Below the pieces are notes generated by a model that saw only the letters and a program-made list of their open reading frames with translations, had not been told where the DNA came from and made no database searches. This document shows positions 9,141 to 16,368 of a stretch of DNA of 64,000 bases, in pieces; positions within the stretch are counted from its first letter, which is position 1; every line of letters starts with the position of its first letter. The stretch comes from Marinactinospora thermotolerans DSM 45154. GTDB lineage: Bacteria; Actinomycetota; Actinomycetes; Streptosporangiales; Streptosporangiaceae. The stretch is from assembly GCF_900167435.1 (NCBI RefSeq), contig NZ_FUWS01000010.1, positions 213,455-277,454 on the forward strand. Reading direction: 5' to 3'. The translations under genes were made by a program, and so were the position numbers.

Positions 9141-9613
9141 CGGCGCTGGGCCGATACGGGCAGGACGGTGGTCGAGCGGATGTGCTCGTAGACGACCGAG
9201 GTCCGCACGTCGGCGACCTCGGGTTTCGCGGTGAGACGGTCGATCACGAAGGCGTAGAGGTGGTCGTTGTCGGGCACCGCCACGTGGATGAGGAAGTCCT
9301 CGGTGCCGCTGGTCACGAACAGGCCCAACACCTCGGGAAGACCGGCCGCCCACTCCCGGAAGCCTTCGATGTTGGCGCGGGTCGGCGGCCGCACCCGCAC
9401 CGCGACGAGGGCCTGGACCGGCCTGCCGATCTTGGCGAGGTCGACTTCCAATGTGGCCCCCGTGATCACGCCGCGGTCCCGCAGGGAACGGGTCCGGTCC
9501 AGGGAGGTGGTCGGGGCGACACCGACCGCGGCGGCGACGTCCCGGTTGGTCCGCCGTGCGTCACGCTGCAGTTCCCGCAGGATCGCCGTATCAAGTTCAT
9601 CCAAAGACGCCAT
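9137..9613 (-). CDS. Lrp/AsnC family transcriptional regulator
   Basis: 158 residues: an N-terminal winged helix-turn-helix (LDELDTAILRELQRDARRTN followed by RDVAAAVGVAPTTSLDRTRS) and a C-terminal RAM/AsnC ligand-binding domain (VAVRVRPPTRANIEGF, EVLGLFVTSGTEDFLIHVAV). These regulators bind DNA as oligomers and respond to amino acids. It is divergent from the DUF2000-EamA pair across a 111-bp, unusually AT-rich gap, which is the classical arrangement for an Lrp-type regulator controlling an amino-acid export module. The inferred effector is an amino acid; which one cannot be read. Confidence 0.93.
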   Translation of the reverse strand: MASLDELDTAILRELQRDARRTNRDVAAAVGVAPTTSLDRTRSLRDRGVITGATLEVDLAKIGRPVQALVAVRVRPPTRANIEGFREWAAGLPEVLGLFVTSGTEDFLIHVAVPDNDHLYAFVIDRLTAKPEVADVRTSVVYEHIRSTTVLPVSAQRR

Positions 9614-9724
9614 ACCTCCACCCTAGCCAAATTAAATACGGGATAGATGCGACAACATCGACATTCACGTAGTCTCTAGCCCGCTCACCTCGTTAGACAT
9701 ACGACATTTAGGGGCGATCGCAGG
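9614..9724. promoter_or_regulatory. Divergent promoter/operator region, Lrp versus DUF2000-EamA
   Basis: A 111-bp gap with several AT-rich tracts (AAATTAAATAC, TTAGACATACGACATTTAG) in an otherwise GC-rich region. It must carry promoters for both directions and is the likely binding site of the Lrp-type regulator. No single palindrome is decisive. Confidence 0.5.
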
Positions 9725-10195
9725 ATGAGTGACCAGCCGGTGGGGTTCGAGGCCGAGGAGATTCGGACGGGTGAGGAGACCCGCAACGCGAGATTGAAGT
9801 GGGTCATCGTGGTCGACGCCGCCCTGCCCGCGGGGCGCGCGGTCAACGCCGGCTCGTGTGTCGCCTCGGCCACGGCCGTCAACGTGGCCGGGCTGCTCGC
9901 CCATGAGGGCGTCGACGCCGACGGTTCCACTCATCCGGGGCTTCCCTGGGCGGGCTGCACGATCCTCGGCGCCGACGTGGTGAAGCTGCGCCAGATCCGG
10001 GACAAGGCCGACCGGCGCGAGGACGTGTTCGTCGCGGACATGCCGATCGCGGCGCAGGAGACACGGGTCTACGACGAATACGTGGACACGCTGGCCACGT
10101 TGCCGGGCGGTGAGATCGCCTATGCCGCGGTGAGCCTGGTCGGGCCGCGCAAGGCCGTGGACCGGATCGTCGGCGGACTGAAGCTCCTGCCGTGA
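9725..10195 (+). CDS. DUF2000 family protein
   Basis: 156 residues. The core (KWVIVVDAALPAGRAVNAGS, then SATAVNVAGLLAHEGVDADG) matches the DUF2000 family, whose fold is related to peptidyl-tRNA hydrolase 2, but no enzymatic role is established. The C-terminal half contains YAAVSLVGPRKAVDRIVGGL. Its stop codon overlaps the GTG of the EamA gene by 4 bp (GTGA), so the two are translationally coupled. The pairing with a DMT exporter and a divergent Lrp regulator suggests a role in amino-acid or small-metabolite homeostasis; this is inference. Confidence 0.88.
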   Translation: MSDQPVGFEAEEIRTGEETRNARLKWVIVVDAALPAGRAVNAGSCVASATAVNVAGLLAHEGVDADGSTHPGLPWAGCTILGADVVKLRQIRDKADRREDVFVADMPIAAQETRVYDEYVDTLATLPGGEIAYAAVSLVGPRKAVDRIVGGLKLLP

Positions 10196-11112
10196 CCGCC
10201 ACCGCGACGATCAAGGCGACCGCCGACTCCCGTCGTCGCGTCACGGGCGCGGCCGCCGTGCTCGGCGCGGCGGCCCTGTGGGGCACGGTCGGTCCCGCCC
10301 AGGTCCTCGCCTCCTCCGCCGCGGACCCCGGCGCGTTGGGAGTGGCACGGTTGCTCCTCGGCGGGTTCGCGCTCGCGGCGCTGTGCGCCGGGGGCGCGGT
10401 GTGGCGACTCGTCGTGCGCCGGGAGGTGTTCGGCTGGATCCTGCTGGCGGCCGCGGCGACCGGGGTGTATCAGGTCACGTTCATGCACGCCGTCGACCGG
10501 CTCGGAGCCGCACTGGGAACGACGGTCGCGCTCGGCGTCGCGCCCGTCGCCACGGGCCTGTGCGCACGCTGGTGGACCCGCGAACGCCTCACGCCGGGAT
10601 GGGTCGCCGGCACTGTGGCCGCGGTGCTCGGGTGCGCGGTGCTCCTCTCCCCCTGGCAGTCGCCTGCCGATGGTCTCGGCGTCGGCGTCGCCCTGCTCTC
10701 GGGAACCTGTTACGGCGTGTACACGGTCGCGGCCAAGCGCTTCCTTCAGGCCGGCGCCCCCGCACTACCGGCGACCACGCTCACCCTGCTCCTCGCCGGG
10801 CTCGCCCTCTCGCCGATCCTCGTGCTGCGTCCCGGGCATCTGACCGATGTGAACTCCCTGTCGCTGATCGCCTGGACCTCTGTGGCGGGAACCGCCGTCG
10901 CCTACGCGGCCTTCGTCTACGGTCTGGACCGTACGAGCGCGCCGACCGCTGGAACACTCAGCCTCGCAGAGCCGCTGCTCGCCGCCGCGCTCGGCATTCT
11001 CGTACTCGGCGAGCAGCTCACCCTCCCGGTCCTCCTGGGCTGCCTCGTCCTCATCAGCGGCCTGGTCACCGTGACCGTCATGGACTCGCGTCTTCGGTCC
11101 CGTTCCCGATGA
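10192..11112 (+). CDS. EamA/DMT family transporter
   Basis: 306 residues with about ten hydrophobic helices arranged as two EamA repeats: the first begins at AAAVLGAAALWGTVGPAQVL, the second at GVGVALLSGTCYGVYTVAAK. A basic tail (SRLRSRSR) follows the last helix. DMT carriers export amino acids and other metabolites across the cytoplasmic membrane. The GTG start overlaps the upstream DUF2000 stop by 4 bp. The divergent Lrp/AsnC gene makes amino-acid efflux the likeliest job; the substrate is not readable. Confidence 0.92.
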   Translation: MTATATIKATADSRRRVTGAAAVLGAAALWGTVGPAQVLASSAADPGALGVARLLLGGFALAALCAGGAVWRLVVRREVFGWILLAAAATGVYQVTFMHAVDRLGAALGTTVALGVAPVATGLCARWWTRERLTPGWVAGTVAAVLGCAVLLSPWQSPADGLGVGVALLSGTCYGVYTVAAKRFLQAGAPALPATTLTLLLAGLALSPILVLRPGHLTDVNSLSLIAWTSVAGTAVAYAAFVYGLDRTSAPTAGTLSLAEPLLAAALGILVLGEQLTLPVLLGCLVLISGLVTVTVMDSRLRSRSR

Positions 11113-11464
11113 GTCCGCCGGCTCGACACGTCGCCCCGGCCCCGTGACGGCTTCGGTCCGGCCTGGCTCCCCTCCCGCGACGCGGGGAGAGTACGGGTGG
11201 GCCGCCACGCGTGGTGTGGAGACGACCACGCCCGCCCGCGACGGCCCCGTCCCACCACCGGGGAGACCTCCGCCGCGTCTCGGAAGCCCGCTCACGTTCA
11301 CGAGCGCGATGTCCGGATCCGACGGCGGGGAAGCCGTTCGAACGAGTCGGTACCGTTCCCCGACGCCTCGGGGTCGACGTCACGCCGCGTGGGCGGGCCG
11401 ACCGCCACGCGCCTGTGGTCGTCCCGCGGGCCTTCGCGCTCTTGCCGTACGCCCGCCGGACCGG
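11113..11464. other. Intergenic gap between convergent genes, nothing recognised
   Basis: About 350 bp between the EamA transporter and the GNAT gene. Only low-complexity shadow frames are present; no clear hairpin or RNA was found. Confidence 0.5.
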
Positions 11465-11974
11465 CTAGTCCCGGTCGGGGCCGTCCGAAACCGCCGTCAG
11501 GTCCTTGAAGTAGCGCGCCACCGGCCAACGTCGGAATCCCGCCGCCTCGTAGGTGGCGCGTGAAGCCGCGTGGCCGGGATCGTCTCCGGTCTCCACCATG
11601 ATCATGCTCATTCCCGCTTCACGGACGACGGTGAAGGCGTGCTCCATGAGCGCCGTCGCGATACCACGGCGCTGGTACGCGGGATCAACGGCGAGGACGT
11701 AGATCTCGCCCATGTCGTCGTCGGGATGGATACGCACGCAGACCCAGCCCACGGGGACTCCGTCGACGAACGCCACGTACACGCTGTCGGGCTGGTCGTC
11801 GAGGATCTCACCGAGGTCCTCGATCTGCCTGGCCTCCCAGCCTCGGGGATAGAACGCGGCGAAGACGAACGGGGGAACGGCCGCGGCGAGTTCGGTGAAG
11901 ACAGGGCGCCAGGCACGGATCGACAGCTGCAGGAGCGCGTCCCGGAGTGCGGCTTCGTACGGGCCGATCTCCAC
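11465..11974 (-). CDS. GNAT family N-acetyltransferase
   Basis: 169 residues. The acetyl-CoA binding motif A is VDPAYQRRGIATALMEHAF (R/Q-x-x-G-x-A type), preceded by the beta4 strand MGEIYVLAV and followed by GMSMIMVETGDDPGHAASRA and the typical YEAAGFRRWPVARYFK end. It transfers an acetyl group from acetyl-CoA to an unknown amine. The GTG at 11974 is chosen because GGAGGA lies 8 bp upstream. The gene is isolated between a convergent transporter and tRNA-Ala copy 2. Confidence 0.92.
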   Translation of the reverse strand: MEIGPYEAALRDALLQLSIRAWRPVFTELAAAVPPFVFAAFYPRGWEARQIEDLGEILDDQPDSVYVAFVDGVPVGWVCVRIHPDDDMGEIYVLAVDPAYQRRGIATALMEHAFTVVREAGMSMIMVETGDDPGHAASRATYEAAGFRRWPVARYFKDLTAVSDGPDRD

Positions 11975-12150
11975 TCGTGGTCTCCTCCGGCGGCGGCACG
12001 GACTGTCCGGGTGATTATCCCACGTGTGCTGATGTCGCCGAGAGCGATGGCCCGTCGGAGCGGAGGCCGGCCGGGAGCCGGGCTCCCGCTGCGTGGCCGC
12101 TCGCACGGGGCGTCGCCGCTCACCTCCGCGACCCGCGCCCGGACACGAGA

Positions 12151-12174
12151 CCGCCCCGTCGTCGGACGGGGCGG
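12151..12174 (-). terminator. Hairpin downstream of tRNA-Ala copy 2
   Basis: Perfect 10-bp stem (CCGCCCCGTC, GTCG loop) 22 bp past the tRNA 3' end on the minus strand. The same hairpin follows copy 4. Confidence 0.65.
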
Positions 12175-12196
12175 ATCGCGATCTTCTCGAACAACG

Positions 12197-12269
12197 TGGA
12201 GCTATGGGGATTCGAACCCCAGACCTCCTCCATGCCATGGAGGCGCGCTACCAACTGCGCCATAGCCCC
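12197..12269 (-). tRNA. tRNA-Ala (GGC), copy 2
   Basis: 73 nt, identical in sequence to copy 1: anticodon GGC, G3:U70 acceptor pair, A discriminator, no encoded CCA. Its upstream flank matches that of copy 3 and its downstream flank matches that of copy 4. Confidence 0.97.
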
Positions 12270-12273
12270 AAGG

Positions 12274-12326
12274 TGCACGTATAACGGTACCGGATCACCG
12301 ACACTGCTCCGTACCACCCCGGCGGC
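12274..12326 (-). promoter_or_regulatory. tRNA-Ala promoter block, shared with copy 3
   Basis: 53 bp identical to 12507-12559. On the minus strand it reads GGTACCGTTATACGTGCA just before the tRNA, with TATAC as the -10-like core positioned so that transcription would start at or near the mature 5' end. Confidence 0.6.
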
Positions 12327-12386
12327 CACCCGCTTCCGGAGGAAAGCGAACCGCCGCACACCGGAAGACCCACGCGGACACGAAAC

Positions 12387-12424
12387 GGCGAGGCCCGGAT
12401 CCGAAAACGGACCCGGGCCTCGCC
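12387..12424 (-). terminator. Hairpin downstream of tRNA-Ala copy 3
   Basis: A 17-bp stem with a 4-nt loop. The one non-Watson-Crick position is G:U when read as minus-strand RNA but A:C on the plus strand, which supports minus-strand transcription. Confidence 0.75.
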
Positions 12425-12429
12425 GAGGG

Positions 12430-12502
12430 TGGAGCTATGGGGATTCGAACCCCAGACCTCCTCCATGCCATGGAGGCGCGCTACCAACTGCGCCATAGCC
12501 CC
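12430..12502 (-). tRNA. tRNA-Ala (GGC), copy 3
   Basis: 73 nt, identical to the other copies (anticodon GGC, G3:U70, A73, CCA not encoded). It has its own terminator and a 53-bp upstream block identical to that of copy 2. Confidence 0.97.
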
Positions 12503-12506
12503 GAGC

Positions 12507-12559
12507 TGCACGTATAACGGTACCGGATCACCGACACTGCTCCGTACCACCCCGGCGGC
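12507..12559 (-). promoter_or_regulatory. tRNA-Ala promoter block of copy 3
   Basis: 53 bp identical to 12274-12326; contains the same TATAC -10-like core just upstream of the tRNA. Confidence 0.6.
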
Positions 12560-13074
12560 TCTGAGGGCGTCGGTCCGAACGGTCCCACCGCTGGCGCCCC
12601 TCATCGTCTGGGCCTCGGGCACCCGGCCGCGCCGGGGGAGCACGCCCACAGCCGACGGCCGTCACCGCCGAGGGCCGGGTGGAGCGCCCCGACAGGTGGC
12701 GACGCGGCTGGTGGGAGAGCCAGCGAGCGCGGCCCGCTCCCCGATGCCGGCGATCTCCCGGCTACGCGGACCCGCGCCGGGGAGCGGGCCGCCGACAACG
12801 GCCGCGAAGCACGCCACCTCGGTCCCATACCGACTTGTTCGATCCGTCCGAAGCCTCCACGACGGCGAGCGCGCCGTCCGCACCGGCTCGACGCCGAACG
12901 CCCACGACACCGCCCACACCGGACCCGACCGGCTCATCGGCGGCGTCTGCGGCGACCTCCCCGCCCGAGGTTGGGCCACACGTCCTGTTCGCCGAGATCG
13001 TCGGAGGTGCCCAGGAGGACGTTCCCCTTGCCCCCGCCCGCGCTCCCAGCGGCGAGGCGGTCGGTCCTGGCTCA
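12560..13074. other. Gap between tRNA-Ala copies 3 and 4, no gene seen
   Basis: About 500 bp of GC-rich sequence with only low-complexity Arg/Pro/Ser frames on both strands and no ribosome binding site. Confidence 0.5.
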
Positions 13075-13083
13075 GACACGAAA

Positions 13084-13107
13084 CCGCCCCGTCGTCGGAC
13101 GGGGCGG
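13084..13107 (-). terminator. Hairpin downstream of tRNA-Ala copy 4
   Basis: Perfect 10-bp stem with GTCG loop, identical to the hairpin after copy 2. Confidence 0.65.
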
Positions 13108-13129
13108 ATCGCGATCTTCTCGAACAACG

Positions 13130-13202
13130 TGGAGCTATGGGGATTCGAACCCCAGACCTCCTCCATGCCATGGAGGCGCGCTACCAACTGCGCCATAGCC
13201 CC
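13130..13202 (-). tRNA. tRNA-Ala (GGC), copy 4
   Basis: 73 nt, identical to copies 1-3. It lies downstream of the nadD-rsfS-histidine phosphatase operon on the same strand, a position where tRNA-Ala is commonly found in actinobacteria, so this is probably the ancestral copy. Confidence 0.97.
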
Positions 13203-13206
13203 GAGT

Positions 13207-13272
13207 GGGAGTCGGTTCCGGGTCTCCCCGCCGACTCCCAGAACAATAGCGGAATCCGCGCGATCCGTCGAA
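13207..13272 (-). promoter_or_regulatory. Promoter and 9-bp hairpin ahead of tRNA-Ala copy 4
   Basis: On the minus strand, TTCGAC (13267-13272) and TATTGT (13243-13248) are separated by 18 bp and make a plausible promoter for tRNA-Ala 4. Just downstream is an inverted repeat, 13207-13215 with 13231-13239, which may end upstream operon transcripts or fold in the tRNA precursor. Confidence 0.4.
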
Positions 13273-13283
13273 ACGAGCGGTGT

Positions 13284-13910
13284 TCAGCGGTCGTCGCCGA
13301 GCACCCGCTCCTCCGGCAGCGACCCCGCGTTGTGCTCCAGCAGCCGCCAGCCGCCGGAGCGCATCTCCTCCAGCACCGACCAGGAGCAGTTGCCGAGGGG
13401 GCCCAGGACCTCCTGGTGGGCGGCCGGCAGACCGAGCAACCGGTTGATCCCCGCGCGCAGCGCGGCGCCGTGGCTGACCACGACGAGCAGGCCGTCGGCC
13501 GGAACCCGGTCCAGCCCTCGCTGGACGGCCTCGGCCACCCGCTCCCCCACGACCGTCATCTCCTCGCCGCCGGGGATCCTCCTGCTGACGTACTCCTCGG
13601 GCCAGCGTTGCTGGATCTCGGTGTTGAGCAGCCCCTCCCAGGGGCCGCCGAACCGTTCGCGCAGGGCCTTGTCGTGCTCGACCGTTAGCCCCGTGCGCCG
13701 GGCCAGCGCGGCCGCGGTGTCGGCGGCCCGGCGCAGGTCCGAGGCGACGATCGCGTCCGGCTCCAACGTGGCCAGCAGCCGGGCGGCGTGCTCGGCCTGC
13801 GCCTGGCCGGTGCTGTCCAGCGGGATGTCGGTCTGTCCCTGGAACCGCTTCTCGGCGTTCCAGGAGGTCTGGCCATGCCTCCAGCACAGTACGCGGCGCA
13901 TCCGGGTCAC
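13284..13910 (-). CDS. Histidine phosphatase (phosphoglycerate mutase-like) family protein
   Basis: About 208 residues. The catalytic RHG motif is in LCWRHGQTSWN at the N-terminus, followed by ASDLRRAADTAAAL and the second catalytic His in VVVSHGAALRAGIN. The phosphohistidine enzyme removes phosphate from an unknown small substrate; true glycolytic mutase activity is unlikely given the short length. The GTG at 13910 is preferred over the ATG at 13901 because AGGAG lies 7 bp before it. It follows nadD and rsfS on the same strand, the usual actinobacterial order, and is 97 bp from rsfS. Confidence 0.9.
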   Translation of the reverse strand: MTRMRRVLCWRHGQTSWNAEKRFQGQTDIPLDSTGQAQAEHAARLLATLEPDAIVASDLRRAADTAAALARRTGLTVEHDKALRERFGGPWEGLLNTEIQQRWPEEYVSRRIPGGEEMTVVGERVAEAVQRGLDRVPADGLLVVVSHGAALRAGINRLLGLPAAHQEVLGPLGNCSWSVLEEMRSGGWRLLEHNAGSLPEERVLGDDR

Positions 13911-14006
13911 GCTTTCACTCCTGTCACTCCAGGTGGACGGGCCCGGGAACGCACGACCGGGCGGGAAGGGTCGAGGCCGGCCGGGGAAGGACCTCACGGC
14001 CGGGGA

Positions 14007-14402
14007 TCAGGCGTGGTCCTCCTCGACGCGGGCGGTCCCGCGCGCGCTTTCGGGCAGCTCGATCTCCGGGCAGTCCTTCCACAGCCGTTCCAGACCGTAG
14101 TACCCGCGCTCCTCCTCGTGCTGGATGTGCACGACGATGTCGACGTAGTCCAGCAGCACCCAGCGCCCGTCGCGCTCTCCCTCGCGGCGGACCGGCTTGA
14201 CGCCGGCCGCGCGGAGGCGGTCCTCGACCTCGTCGACGATGGAGCGCACCTGGCGGTCGTTCGGGGCGGAGCACAGGAGGAAGGCGTCGGTGATGACGAG
14301 CTGGTCGCTGACGTCGTAGGCGACGATCTCCTGTGCGAGTTTGTCGGCCGCCGCCTCCGCGGCGATGTTAACGAGCTCGACGGCCCTGTCCGTGGCGGTC
14401 AC
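14007..14402 (-). CDS. rsfS: Ribosomal silencing factor RsfS
   Basis: 131 residues of the Iojap/RsfS family, which binds ribosomal protein L14 on the 50S subunit and blocks subunit joining when nutrients fall. Family-typical stretches are AADKLAQEIVAYDVS near residue 18, LVITDAFLLCSAPNDRQVRS and WVLLDYVDIVVHIQHEEERG with YYGLERLWKD. Starts at GTG 14402. It lies 54 bp downstream of nadD in the same operon; the LytR-CpsA-Psr gene that often sits between them in related genomes is absent here. Confidence 0.96.
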   Translation of the reverse strand: MTATDRAVELVNIAAEAAADKLAQEIVAYDVSDQLVITDAFLLCSAPNDRQVRSIVDEVEDRLRAAGVKPVRREGERDGRWVLLDYVDIVVHIQHEEERGYYGLERLWKDCPEIELPESARGTARVEEDHA

Positions 14403-14456
14403 GTGTAGCGGATGCCTCCAGGTGGGCCCGTCCCCGACGACGGTCGCGCGGAGCGG

Positions 14457-15119
14457 CTAACGCTCGCCACCCGCCATCCGGTCATCGAGGTAGAGCCCGG
14501 TCTTGTTGATGTAGCGGACGATGCCATCCGGCACCAGGTACCAGATGGGTTCGCCCTTGCGGACGCGTTCCCGACATTCGGTCGAGGAGATCGCCAACGC
14601 GGGGATCTCGACGAGACTGACCTTGCCGTCGGGTAACCCGGTGTCGGTGAGCCGATGTCCGGGCCGGTTACAGCCTACGAAATGCGCGAGATCGAAGAGT
14701 TCATCCACGTTGTGCCAGCTCAGGATAGCGCCCAGGGCGTCGGCTCCGGTGATGAAGAAGAGTTCGACCTCGGGACCGTAGATGCTACGGAGTTCGCGCA
14801 GCGTATCGATGGTGTAGGTGGGGCCGTCCCGGTCGATCTCGATTCGGCTCACCCGGAACTGCGGGTTCTCCGCCGTGGCGATCACCGTCATGAGATAGCG
14901 GTGCTCGGCGGGGGTCACCTTGCTGGTGTCCTTCTGCCAGGGCTGCCCCGTCGGGACGAAGACCACCTCGTCGAGCTGGAACAGGTGGGCGACCTCGCTG
15001 CCGGCCACGAGGTGGCCGTGGTGGATCGGGTCGAAGGTCCCGCCCATGATGCCCACGCGACGCGGGACGGGTCGGCCGGGCGACGCCGTCATGGGCGCGG
15101 GGGTCGGCTCGTCGGACAC
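14457..15119 (-). CDS. nadD: Nicotinate-nucleotide adenylyltransferase
   Basis: About 220 residues. It adenylates nicotinate mononucleotide to form deamido-NAD in NAD synthesis. The nucleotidyltransferase motif [12 protein letters not shown] near residue 23 contains the HxGH signature, and [10 protein letters not shown] near residue 190 is the second (ISSTxxR) motif. GTG at 15119 is chosen over ATG at 15092 because GGAG lies 7 bp upstream. First gene of the nadD-rsfS-phosphatase operon; divergent from the M48 peptidase gene across 167 bp. Confidence 0.96.
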   Translation of the reverse strand: MSDEPTPAPMTASPGRPVPRRVGIMGGTFDPIHHGHLVAGSEVAHLFQLDEVVFVPTGQPWQKDTSKVTPAEHRYLMTVIATAENPQFRVSRIEIDRDGPTYTIDTLRELRSIYGPEVELFFITGADALGAILSWHNVDELFDLAHFVGCNRPGHRLTDTGLPDGKVSLVEIPALAISSTECRERVRKGEPIWYLVPDGIVRYINKTGLYLDDRMAGGER

Positions 15120-15286
15120 CTGATCGCTCCGTTCCAATCCGGCTGTCGGAAATCGGTGGTCACCGCCGAGGTTAACCCGAGAGGCCCCACGGCTATTCCA
15201 CCGCCCTCCCCTTCCCACGCGAAACGCGGCATATCTCGTTCCCTGCGCCCATGGCGTCCTCGCGCCCCGCGGCATAGCATGCCCGT

Positions 15287-16330
15287 ATGGCCAACGTTCC
15301 CGACCGTACCCGCGTCCGGCTCGCCGACATCTCCTCCCGAGCCTACGAGCACCCGGCCGATCGAGGCGCCCTCGTCGCGCTGCGGTCGCTGCGCGGCTTC
15401 GACGAGGTCTTCAAGCGCATGTCCGGCCTGTTCAACGAGCGCGCCCTGCGCCTGATGTTCCTGGCCGGGGCGGTGAAGGTCGGCGAGCGCCAGTTCCCCG
15501 AGCTCCACGACCAGGTCCGGGACGCCGCCTACGTCCTCGACCTCCCCGACGTCCCCGAGCTCTACGTCCGTCTCGACCCCCAGCCCAACGCGATGGCCAT
15601 CGGCAGTCAACGGCCGTTCATCGTCGTGACCACGGGGCTGGTCGACCTGCTCGACGCCCAGGAGCGGCGCTTCGTCGTCGGCCACGAGGTGGGACACATC
15701 CTCTCCGGCCACGCCGTCTACCGGACGATGCTGCTCGCGCTGATCCGGCTGGCCACACGGGTGGCCTGGGTCCCGCTCGGCTACATCGGGCTGCGCGCCA
15801 TCGTGACGGCGTTGGAGGAGTGGTACCGCAAGTCCGAGCTGTCGTGTGACCGCGCCGGCGTGCTCGCCTCCCAGGACCCCGACGCCGCCAAACGCGCCCT
15901 GATGAAGATGGCCGGCGGCTCCCGCCTCGTCGAGATGAACCCCGACGCCTTCCTCGAACAGGCCAAGGAGTACGACCGGGGCGGTGACGCCCGCGACGGC
16001 CTGCTCAAACTGCTCAACCTCACCGGCCAGACCCACCCGTTCGCGGTGGTCCGCTTCTCCGAGCTCGACCGCTGGCTCAAGGACGGCTCCTACCAGCGCA
16101 TCCTCAACGGTGACTACCCGCGCCGCGCCGACGACTCCAGCGCCTCCGTCGGCGAGGAGGTCCGCAACGCGGCGGGATCCTACCGGGAGTCCTGGGAACG
16201 CAGCGCGGACCCGCTCGTGGGGGCGTTGCGCGACGTGGCCGGCAGCGCCGCCAGCGCCGGGGGCCGTCTGTTCGACACCGTCGCCGACCGCTGGAAGAAC
16301 TCCGGGCGCCGCGGCGAGACCTCCTCTTGA
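15287..16330 (+). CDS. M48 family zinc metallopeptidase
   Basis: 347 residues. The zinc motif is [13 protein letters not shown] (HExxH form HEVGH) near residue 128, with the third ligand region [15 protein letters not shown] downstream, as in M48 (HtpX/Ste24-like) peptidases. One or two hydrophobic stretches follow the active site ([20 protein letters not shown]), suggesting membrane association. The C-terminal 60 residues are polar and probably disordered. It stands alone, divergent from nadD and convergent with the ROK regulator. Confidence 0.92.
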   Translation: MANVPDRTRVRLADISSRAYEHPADRGALVALRSLRGFDEVFKRMSGLFNERALRLMFLAGAVKVGERQFPELHDQVRDAAYVLDLPDVPELYVRLDPQPNAMAIGSQRPFIVVTTGLVDLLDAQERRFVVGHEVGHILSGHAVYRTMLLALIRLATRVAWVPLGYIGLRAIVTALEEWYRKSELSCDRAGVLASQDPDAAKRALMKMAGGSRLVEMNPDAFLEQAKEYDRGGDARDGLLKLLNLTGQTHPFAVVRFSELDRWLKDGSYQRILNGDYPRRADDSSASVGEEVRNAAGSYRESWERSADPLVGALRDVAGSAASAGGRLFDTVADRWKNSGRRGETSS

Positions 16331-16368
16331 CGTGCTCCTGACGTGCCTTCGCCCCGGCGGCGGGGCCG

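Larger units (their letters stand above)
12142..12269 (-). repeat. Duplicated tRNA-Ala plus terminator unit (copy A)
   Basis: This 128-bp block, covering tRNA-Ala copy 2 and its 3' flank with hairpin, recurs at 13075-13202 with a single mismatch in the flank. Identity ends abruptly just beyond the tRNA 5' end. Confidence 0.85.
13075..13202 (-). repeat. Duplicated tRNA-Ala plus terminator unit (copy B)
   Basis: Matches 12142-12269 with one mismatch; includes tRNA-Ala copy 4 and its 3' hairpin. Confidence 0.85.

Noticed and set aside
8009..13202. tRNA-Ala repeats as attachment sites of an integrated element or as a CRISPR-like array
   Set aside because: All copies are complete, monocistronic tRNAs with promoters and terminators. 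No integrase, relaxase or phage gene lies between them, and spacing is irregular.
12429..13688. Plus-strand open frames running through the tRNA-Ala genes
   Set aside because: They translate tRNA sequence and promoter DNA; identical peptide pieces recur only because the tRNAs are identical.
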